Below, in pieces: positions 1 to 7,300 of a DNA stretch of 64,000 nucleotides; the stretch's first letter is position 1, and each line of letters opens with the position of its first letter. The stretch comes from a virus. The position numbers and the translations under genes were made by a program. Below the pieces are notes generated by a model. The model made no database searches and was not told the origin of the DNA. It saw only the letters and a list, made by a program, of their open reading frames with translations. The stretch lies in IMG/VR virus record IMGVR_UViG_3300027971_000051, positions 1 through 64,000 of that record; one strand, 5' to 3'.

Positions 1-157
1 TTTCTCCATCACCAATCACATATGGAGTATATGATATACCCCTAAACTCTTTTATATAATTTTTTATTCTAGACACAACAGTAATGTCGATTGCCTTCAA
101 ATAATTATGATCGTCAATTTTATAACGAACTTTTGGATAATTAGTGAATATACTCAT
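1..157 (-). CDS. 53: Baseplate wedge protein gp53-like (partial)
   Basis: The 52 N-terminal residues of a minus-strand gene that runs off the left edge of the window. They begin MSIFTNYPKVRYKI and end with YTPYVIGDGE, the pattern at the start of gp53 baseplate wedge subunits in T4-like phages, where FPK-x-x-Y opens the protein and a DGERP-type motif follows. In T4, gp53 joins neighbouring wedges when the baseplate assembles. It lies two bases downstream of the gp48-like gene, so the two are probably co-transcribed. The identification rests on a short fragment. Confidence 0.7.
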   Translation of the reverse strand, partial: MSIFTNYPKVRYKIDDHNYLKAIDITVVSRIKNYIKEFRGISYTPYVIGDGE

Positions 158-159
158 TT

Positions 160-1185
160 TTAGAAAATTGTTCTAGTTGCTGAAGTTGTACGCTCATCGA
201 CAAGCGTTCCGGTTGTTGGCAATGAAGTCTCTCTTAAATTAATCGTCATCGTTACTTCACTTGGATAGTATTTGTCGCCGCCTCCAGAACTAAAAAATAC
301 CATTTTATTTTGAGATCCATAATCAACTGAAACGTTTTCAATTACACACATTTCACTCGCAAACAATTCAGCTAACGCAGTATTCGGTCCAGTATTTTTT
401 TGCAGAAGTAATTCAAATTTACATGTATCTGGATACCCAAAACTGTAAACGGTATTATATGCCTCACCACCTATTCCATTAGGACCTAAAAACGCATATA
501 CATCTTGATTTGCTTTATTTGCTTCTTCAGCGGCCTTCAACTCATCGCCTGTCAAGTTTGAGAGATCATTAACCCCATTAACAGAGTCTGCTACACCAGG
601 ACCGTTTGGATCATTCCCTTTTGGTGATGATGCATATCTAAATGTATTGACGATATTCATCATGTTTTCTGCTTCATCATAACTAGTTGGTCTCATTGTA
701 AATGGTAATGTGAACCTTCTAAATGTTGGACCTTGATAAATTAATTGTTGGAAACTATTTAAAAATCTTTTTGATATAAATTCGTATTGTGATTTTCCAC
801 CCAATCCAGCAGACTGTATGAAACCTTGTGCGCCTGCACTTGCAAATTTGAGTTGTTTAAATACTGCTTCTAGACCAGATGATCCAGGTTTAAAAAGTTG
901 TTTTAATCCACCAAAAACACTATCGGATGCGTTTTCGTCTGGCGTACCAAATATGTTTTGACTTTCTTGATATCCATTACTCAATGTTGTTTGAAACGTT
1001 CCTCCCATGCGTATAAATACGGTTGGGGATTCAGCCGATAGATTTTCTGCAAATGCATCATAGAACTGAAACCTAGCCATCGTAGCTACAAAATCTGCAT
1101 GTGAATCGTTTGTTCCAAAAAATAATGTACCTGATGTAGGATAACCACCGACAGTTTGATTTATTTTAAACGGTTGTTGCGCCAC
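160..1185 (-). CDS. 48: Baseplate tail-tube cap protein gp48-like
   Basis: 341 residues, close to the 364 of T4 gp48. The central FTLPFTMRP segment followed by a helix ending in a Tyr/Phe-rich NTFRYAS matches the gp48 layout. The C-terminal part (YYPSEVTMTINLRE, then a short Thr-rich tail) matches the conserved gp48/gp54 ending. In T4, gp48 binds the baseplate hub and starts tail-tube polymerisation. The start codon is GTG at 1185, with AAGGA about nine bases upstream. It sits directly upstream of gp53. The alternative is another member of the gp48/gp54 group. Confidence 0.65.
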   Translation of the reverse strand: MAQQPFKINQTVGGYPTSGTLFFGTNDSHADFVATMARFQFYDAFAENLSAESPTVFIRMGGTFQTTLSNGYQESQNIFGTPDENASDSVFGGLKQLFKPGSSGLEAVFKQLKFASAGAQGFIQSAGLGGKSQYEFISKRFLNSFQQLIYQGPTFRRFTLPFTMRPTSYDEAENMMNIVNTFRYASSPKGNDPNGPGVADSVNGVNDLSNLTGDELKAAEEANKANQDVYAFLGPNGIGGEAYNTVYSFGYPDTCKFELLLQKNTGPNTALAELFASEMCVIENVSVDYGSQNKMVFFSSGGGDKYYPSEVTMTINLRETSLPTTGTLVDERTTSATRTIF

Positions 1186-1218
1186 GTTTTATTCCTTTTT
1201 TATTGAAAACTCATTACT

Positions 1219-1226
1219 CTATTTAT
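1219..1226 (-). promoter_or_regulatory. Putative T4-type late promoter
   Basis: On the minus strand the sequence reads ATAAATAG about 35 bases upstream of the gp48-like start. This resembles the T4 late promoter core TATAAATA. A gp33-like coactivator is encoded in this window, so late promoters are expected. Confidence 0.4.
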
Positions 1227-1668
1227 GTCATACAAAGGTAAATTTAAGCCTAAAAACTATCAAAAGTACAAAGGTAATCCAACTAATATTGTATATCGTA
1301 GTCTACTTGAACGCAGATTTATGGTGTATTGCGATGAAACTCCATCAATTCTTGAATGGTCTTCAGAAGAAGTTGTCGTGCCGTATGTATCTCCTGTTGA
1401 CAATCGTTATCATCGATACTTTGTCGATTTCTGGATGAAGTACGTAGACAAGAATGGAAACATAAAAACTGTTTTAATTGAGGTTAAACCGGATATACAA
1501 ACACGCCCACCTGTTAGGAAAAACACACCTAATGGTAAACCAACTAGAAGATTCATCAATGAAGTGATGACATGGGGCGTTAATCAAGCAAAATGGGAAG
1601 CGGCAACAAAATACTCTATTGAAAGAAATTGGGAATTTAAAATCATAACCGACAAAGATTTGAGATAA
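1225..1668 (+). CDS. 4: Head completion protein gp4
   Basis: 147 residues with the family signature of T4 gp4 (gp50/gp65): YKGKFKP near the N-terminus, IVYRSLLERRFM around residues 22-33, ILEWSSEEV, then a nuclease-like core YFVDFW...VLIEVKP. The D...E-x-K arrangement is typical of PD-(D/E)XK-fold head completion proteins. In T4, gp4 acts in the last step of head maturation, before tail joining. It starts the plus-strand structural operon and lies divergent from gp48. ATG start at 1225; no strong ribosome-binding site is visible. Confidence 0.88.
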   Translation: MSYKGKFKPKNYQKYKGNPTNIVYRSLLERRFMVYCDETPSILEWSSEEVVVPYVSPVDNRYHRYFVDFWMKYVDKNGNIKTVLIEVKPDIQTRPPVRKNTPNGKPTRRFINEVMTWGVNQAKWEAATKYSIERNWEFKIITDKDLR

Positions 1669-1672
1669 ATAG
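1665..1672 (+). promoter_or_regulatory. Putative late promoter core ATAAATAG
   Basis: ATAAATAG overlaps the gp4 stop codon and lies just ahead of the gp2 start, in the same form seen on the minus strand at 1219-1226. It is a short motif, so support is only moderate. Confidence 0.3.
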
Positions 1673-1676
1673 AAGT

Positions 1677-2276
1677 ATGGCTATATTCGATAACATACTA
1701 ATTAAAGGCGCACAACAAGGTGTCGTTCCCGCAAAAACTAAAGTTGCAAGGGAATGGTACAGATCGGCTGCCGGAAAGTTAATGGGAAACATATCTCCAA
1801 GTACATTTGAAAAACGTACAGATGAAGCACGTAAAGTTCCTACTATGGAATTTGGATATATGTATGCATTTAAATATGATCCAAAACACAAAGCTGACTT
1901 ACCATACTATGATACATTTCCATTGATATTTCCCGTGAAAATGGAATCTGATGGATTCTTAGGAATTAACTTTCATTATTTGCCTCCAATTCTACGTGCT
2001 AAATTAATGGACGCTTTGTATTCAACGTTGACAAATAAAAAATATGATGATAGCACAAGAGTTAGAATTTCATATTCTATTTTGCAGAGTGCATCTAAGT
2101 ATAGATATTTTAAGCCAACACTTAAAAAATATTTACGTGCCCATGTGCGTTCTCAGTTTTTAGAAATACAAGTACAAGAATGGGACATTGCTTTGTTTTT
2201 ACCAACAGAGTCATTCAGAAAAGCAGACACTGGTCGTGTTTGGGAAGAATCACGTAAGAAATTAGGAAGAACATAA
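1677..2276 (+). CDS. 2: DNA end protector protein gp2-like
   Basis: 199 residues. The diagnostic block LPYYDTFPLIFP, then GFLGINFHYLPPILRAKLMDAL (residues about 98-117), and the later EWDIALFLPTESF match gp2 DNA-end protectors of T4-like phages. In T4, gp2 binds the ends of packaged DNA, protects them from RecBCD and is needed for head completion. T4 gp2 is longer (274 residues); the shorter form is usual in T4-like phages of aquatic bacteria. It follows gp4 in the same operon, as expected for two head-completion genes. Confidence 0.82.
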   Translation: MAIFDNILIKGAQQGVVPAKTKVAREWYRSAAGKLMGNISPSTFEKRTDEARKVPTMEFGYMYAFKYDPKHKADLPYYDTFPLIFPVKMESDGFLGINFHYLPPILRAKLMDALYSTLTNKKYDDSTRVRISYSILQSASKYRYFKPTLKKYLRAHVRSQFLEIQVQEWDIALFLPTESFRKADTGRVWEESRKKLGRT

Positions 2277-2277
2277 A

Positions 2278-2856
2278 ATGGCATTAGAAGAAACAGAATT
2301 AGACCCAGTAGAAATTATAGCTAAAAGAAGATCATTTAAAATTTCGGATTTAAGAACCAAAGTTGGTGCTGTAGCACGACCAAATTTATTTAATTGTTAT
2401 TTGAGTGGTTCGGGAGCATTTGATATTTCTATACCAAATTTTAGTTTTAGGTGCGAAAAGGCTGAATTTCCAGGAAGAACAATTGCAACAACAGATGATA
2501 CGCATTCTGGACCTACATTGAAACTTCCATATGACATGACGTATAATGACATTACTCTATCTATCATTTGTTCTGAAGACATGGAAGAACGCATGTTCTT
2601 TGAAAGATGGATGGATCTTATTGTAAAACCAGCAAGTCAACCTGATGCAGGAACAATTGCATATCACAGCGAATATGCAAGAGGTTTAAAATTACATGTA
2701 GAACAACTAAGTGGAAATGGCTATTCTATTGCAGAATATGTTTGCCATGATCCTTATCCTATAGCAATAACGCCAATGAATGCAACATGGGATGAAGTAA
2801 ATACATATCAGCGTTTTGGTGTAACTTTAACATATAGATATCATACGTACTCTTAA
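2278..2856 (+). CDS. Tail-tube-fold protein (gp54/gp19 family)
   Basis: 192 residues. From residue 33 the pattern ARPNLFNCYL...FSFRCEKAEFPG resembles the start of T4 tail tube gp19 (ARPNLFQVE...FTFQCKATALPAG). It ends with the aromatic strand FGVTLTYRYHTY, as gp19 and the gp54 C-terminal domain do. The extra 30 N-terminal residues and the position beside gp2 and gp26 favour a gp54-like tube initiator, but a tube paralogue is possible. The start lies two bases after the gp2 stop. Confidence 0.65.
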   Translation: MALEETELDPVEIIAKRRSFKISDLRTKVGAVARPNLFNCYLSGSGAFDISIPNFSFRCEKAEFPGRTIATTDDTHSGPTLKLPYDMTYNDITLSIICSEDMEERMFFERWMDLIVKPASQPDAGTIAYHSEYARGLKLHVEQLSGNGYSIAEYVCHDPYPIAITPMNATWDEVNTYQRFGVTLTYRYHTYS

Positions 2857-2899
2857 CGTTTGACATTTTATAATTTTTTATATAACTGGAGAAAATACT

Positions 2900-3646
2900 A
2901 TGGCTTTACCTAAATTTAACAACCCAATTTTTGAATTGACTTTACCATCTACTGGACAATCAGTCAAATACAGACCATTCTTAGTGAAGGAACAAAAACT
3001 TCTTTTGCTTGCTTTAGAAGGCAACAATCAAAATGAAGTTTTGACTGCAATTAAACAGATTGTTGGTAATTGCGCTATCGATGATATTGACCCAAGCAAA
3101 ATTGCATTATTCGATTTAGAATATTTCTTTATGAGACTTAGATCAAAATCTATTGGTGAATCAATTGATTTGAGATTGAGACATCCAACAGGATTCAATT
3201 CTAATAATGAAGAGTGTGACCACATGACTCCAATCTCAGTAGATTTGCTAGGTGTTGAAGTTGAGAAATTGGAAGATCATACGGATAAAATTATTCTAGA
3301 TGATGAGACTGGAATTGGTGTTAAACTTAAATATCCAAATGTGGACATGGCAATTGCAACAAATAAAACTATTGAAGGCAAGAACCAAATGGATATTGCC
3401 ACAGATGCAATCATTAACAGCATCGAATACATTTTTGATAAAGAAACAGTATACAAAAAAGAAGATTCTACCAAGAAAGAATTGGTTGAATTCATTGAGA
3501 ATTTAACTCAAGATCAATATTTAAAACTTACAAAGTTTTTTGAAACTATGCCAAAGTTAAAGCACAAAGTAGAGTGGACTTGCAAGAAGTGTGGATGTAG
3601 AGATGACGTAACTTTGGAGGGCTTGTCAAATTTTTTCGGCTTCTGA
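2900..3646 (+). CDS. 26: Baseplate hub assembly protein gp26-like
   Basis: 248 residues. The N-terminal LPKFNNPIFELTLPSTGQ and VKYRPFLVKEQKLLLLA, plus the C-terminal zinc-ribbon-like CKKCGCRDDVTLEGLSNFFGF, are the signature of gp26 hub-assembly proteins of T4-like phages. In T4, gp26 is an assembly factor for the central hub. GGAG lies eight bases before the ATG. The stop overlaps the next start as TGATG, so the downstream small gene is translationally coupled. Confidence 0.82.
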   Translation: MALPKFNNPIFELTLPSTGQSVKYRPFLVKEQKLLLLALEGNNQNEVLTAIKQIVGNCAIDDIDPSKIALFDLEYFFMRLRSKSIGESIDLRLRHPTGFNSNNEECDHMTPISVDLLGVEVEKLEDHTDKIILDDETGIGVKLKYPNVDMAIATNKTIEGKNQMDIATDAIINSIEYIFDKETVYKKEDSTKKELVEFIENLTQDQYLKLTKFFETMPKLKHKVEWTCKKCGCRDDVTLEGLSNFFGF

Positions 3647-3837
3647 TGGGGTCTGAAAATTTAGCAAACTACTATAAAACTAACTTTGCGTTAATGCAAC
3701 ATCATAAATATGATTTGGAGATGTTGGAGAACTTGATTCCTTTTGAACGTGAATTGTATATTATGCTACTTTCTCAACATATTGAGGAACAAAACCAGCA
3801 AGCAGAATTACAAAGACAGCAAAAAGGAAGAAGATAA
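3646..3837 (+). CDS. Small hub-associated conserved protein
   Basis: 63 residues, with YYKTNFALMQHHKYDLEMLENLIPFERELYIMLL followed by a Gln-rich basic tail. A protein of this size and sequence type regularly follows gp26 in T4-like phages of aquatic bacteria, often read as the end of a gp26/gp51-type hub assembly module or a tape-measure assembly chaperone. It is coupled to gp26 by TGATG and abuts the next gene. No enzymatic motif is visible. Confidence 0.7.
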   Translation: MGSENLANYYKTNFALMQHHKYDLEMLENLIPFERELYIMLLSQHIEEQNQQAELQRQQKGRR

Positions 3838-4362
3838 ATGACGACAGCCAAAGAGTATGCAAAATTAAGTGCTAGTGAGCAGAAAAAAGAAGATTGGATG
3901 AATGCTAAATGGCGTCCGATGATGGGTTGGATTTATATGCTGACATGTGTGACTGACTTCATTATCTTTCCTATTTTGTGGAGTATTTTACAAGCCGCAT
4001 TGAAACAACCTGTGACTGCATGGCAACCCATCACCTTGCAGGGTGCAGGTTTATTTCACCTCTCTATGGGTGCTATTATTGGTGTTGCGGCTTTCGGACG
4101 TACACAAGAAAAACTAGCAGGAGCAAACAATGGCGGAATGCAACCCTTGGGACAAAGCGTCACAACAACATATGGCTCTCCGTCAGCAGGCGGATTCGGA
4201 GCATCCAATACTTTTGGTGCACCAATATCAACACCAAGCTATGGCGGAAATTCAGGCTTTGGAACGCCAACGACTGGGACTGGAGGATTTTCAAAACCAG
4301 CAACCGGAAAGTCAGCAAGATTTGCAGAAGCCGATCCCGACTCTGTATTTGACAGAGGGTAA
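3838..4362 (+). CDS. Putative holin-like membrane protein (3TM holin type)
   Basis: 174 residues. After a short polar N-terminus there are two clear hydrophobic segments (residues about 28-50 and 64-84) joined by a WQPITLQGAGLFHLSMGA loop. This pattern is common in phage 3TM holin-type proteins. The last 85 residues are Gly/Ser/Thr-rich and probably disordered. Placement between hub and tape-measure genes also allows a structural role. It abuts the previous gene and is followed by the tape measure after seven bases. Confidence 0.55.
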   Translation: MTTAKEYAKLSASEQKKEDWMNAKWRPMMGWIYMLTCVTDFIIFPILWSILQAALKQPVTAWQPITLQGAGLFHLSMGAIIGVAAFGRTQEKLAGANNGGMQPLGQSVTTTYGSPSAGGFGASNTFGAPISTPSYGGNSGFGTPTTGTGGFSKPATGKSARFAEADPDSVFDRG

Positions 4363-4369
4363 TTAACAT

Positions 4370-7300
4370 ATGGCAACATTAGGCAATTATGGCGCCGCTC
4401 TTGGCGGAATGGCTAAAGAAGCTATCACAGGTACTGCTAAAGGACTTGTAGGTGGGCTGAAGGGTGCAATGATCCGTGAGGCTCCAGGAATTGCTGGCGC
4501 ATATGCATTTGGTAAAGATTTAAATAAACGTGCAAATTCACAAAGTTCATCACCAAGAATGAGTGGGGTAAATTCGCCTTCACCATCTCTATCACAAACT
4601 TCTCCTGGAGCATCATCACCTTTAGGTGGACTACCTCAAGCAGTATCTCTTGTTGCCGAACAACATAAATCAAATGTTATTAATCTTGAAGAAGTTCGTC
4701 AATTAAAGCAATTAAATGCTAATGTTATTAATCAATCAAAACTTATATCTTTTAACGTTGAAGACACTAAGCGAAAAAATGTATTTGCAGAAGAAGTTGC
4801 AAATGAACAAGCAATTCGTGATGATAAGTTATTAGATGCAATCAATAAGTTGGGCGAGAAGATTGAAAATCTCGGTGGTGTTGGAGGAGGAAAAAAAACT
4901 GATGGAGAAGGTGCCGGCGGGTTAGCCTCTGTAGCTGGTCAAGTTGCGGCAGCTACGGCTGGAGGATTTTTAAAAGATGCGCTTAAGTGGATGGGTGGTG
5001 CTATTATTAGTGCTATAAGTGCAGGCTGGGTACTGTTAAGAACTTCATTTTTCTCATTTGCGAGGTCGCTTGTATTATCAGCCGCATTACGATTTGGTGG
5101 TGGCATGGCTCTTGGTGGAGCCGCCGCTGTTGCGGCACCTGCACTAGCTACAGGCGCATTAGCGGCTGCCATTGTTGCTGGTTTAGCCGCACTATTATGG
5201 CCTAGAAATGCTGGTGCCGCAACAGGAAAAAGTGCAGATACTATAACTGGTAGAGATGCCGCAATTGATCCAGAAGGAGCCGCACGAAGAAGAGCCGCTG
5301 AAGACGCTACTCAAAAACGTGTACCGTCAAGAAAATTCGTGGGAGATAACAAGAAGTGGTATGAGAAAAGAGCAGACATAGAAGCGAAGTGGGATGAAAA
5401 ATACGGAAAAACTCACGATCCCGAAACCGGTCTATTAAAAGATCCAAAAGCGACAACAATTTATAATCCTCCTGCGGCCGGAAAAGTTTCTAGTAATTTT
5501 GGCGAGAAAAGAAAAGATGCTACAGGAAAAGATGTAACGCATCAAGGCGTTGATATTGCAATGGCTGTAGGTACTGATGTGCGCCCAATTGCACCAGGAA
5601 AAGTTACGAAAGTTGTTGCTGGCGGTGCCGGTGCCGCAGGCACATATGTTCAAGTTACTCACCCTGACGGAAAAATTAGTGAGTACATGCACCTTAGTCA
5701 AGCACTCGCTAAAGTTGATGATGAAGTTACACCAGCTAGTGTTATAGGTAAAAGCGGCGGCGCAAAAGGTGACGTAGGTTCTGGATCATCAACAGGTCCA
5801 CATTTACATTTACAATTAAAAACAAGTAGTGGTGAGCCAGTTGATCCTACTAGTTTACCTGGTCTTGCTGGACTGACTAAAGGTGAAAAAGTTTCGCCAG
5901 CAGACAATACACCAAAAGTAACTGGTGCCGCTAACAACCCCAACAACAAAAATACAAAAGAAAAACGTCCTGGAACTAAAGTTGAAGTTAATAATAAAGA
6001 GGTACAAGACTTTTATGCAGAAGGCAAGTTGCCAAGTCGAACTAAAGGTGGTGGTCTTTTATTTCCTCCTGAAGCAAATGTTCCGAAAAAACCTCCTGAA
6101 GCAAGTGTTCCAGAAAAAAAATCTACATGGATGGGACAAACCGATGAGTGGGGTAGTTTAGCTACACCAGTCGCAACACCAACCACAAGATCACTTAGTG
6201 GTGGTACTAAAATTGCTGTTAAGAATGCACCAATTAAAACAGAAGACGATAAGCTAAGAAAAGTAACAGAAAATATAGCTAAACAGCAGGGAATAGATCC
6301 TAAAAAATCTAGTGCAACACAAACGCCCACACAAAAGCAAAGAGAAACTGCAAGATTAGCTTCTATTGTTAAGCCTTTATACAAGTCTAACACACAATTA
6401 ATTAACGAAACAAATCAGAAGTTTCTACAGGCATTTAAATCTACTGCTACAAGAGCATTCACTCAAATCTTAACAAAAGAATTACTTCCAAATGGTGTTG
6501 GTGTATCATATAAAACTGCACAGCAAGAAAGTAATTATCGTGGTCAGCAATTACAAAAGATTTTTGGAACACAAGCCGCATCACAAAAATTTGCAACTGG
6601 ACTGTTAGGTAAAACTTACGGTCCTATGTTTGCGCCTTTGTTCAACCAAATGGCGCAAGGTTACTTAGAAGTTGGTTCTAGAATTGCAGGCAAAGCAATC
6701 TTTCAGGGCATTGGTGGATTAGGTGCTGAAGAAACAATGGGCCTAACAGGACAAGTTCTTGGTAACTATGCTGCCGGAAAGAAACAATTAGCATTTGAAC
6801 AATTGTTGTTTGGTATGTCAGGTGGAAGAAAAGGCGGTGGTATTGCATTAGGACCAGAGACTCTTCTTGCTAAGTATGGATTTGATAATCCAGCACAGGG
6901 CATTTCATATTTTGCTGGTGGACTTGCAGACATGGCTACTGCACCTCTTGCAAATTTACTTGGTGGTGATACAACTAATGGTGTTACTTTTAATCCAAGA
7001 GCAAACAACGGACAAGGTGGCTATATAAACAGAGATGGCACAGCCGCTACACCTGCACAATATGCGGCAGCGGCAAGACAGTATGGTGCATCAATTAATC
7101 AAGGACCATTGTTTAGTGTTGCTAATGATAATTTTGGTGGTTCTAGACAAGCAGGTTATAATCCATATGAAACAACGCAGATGCGTGGTGGTCCAAATTC
7201 TGTTGTTCAAGGTTATGGACAACAATATGGGTCAACACCTGCGCCTGGACAATTTAGAGTTGTTGCACCAACAGTAAATTCTATTACTGGAGTTTCTACT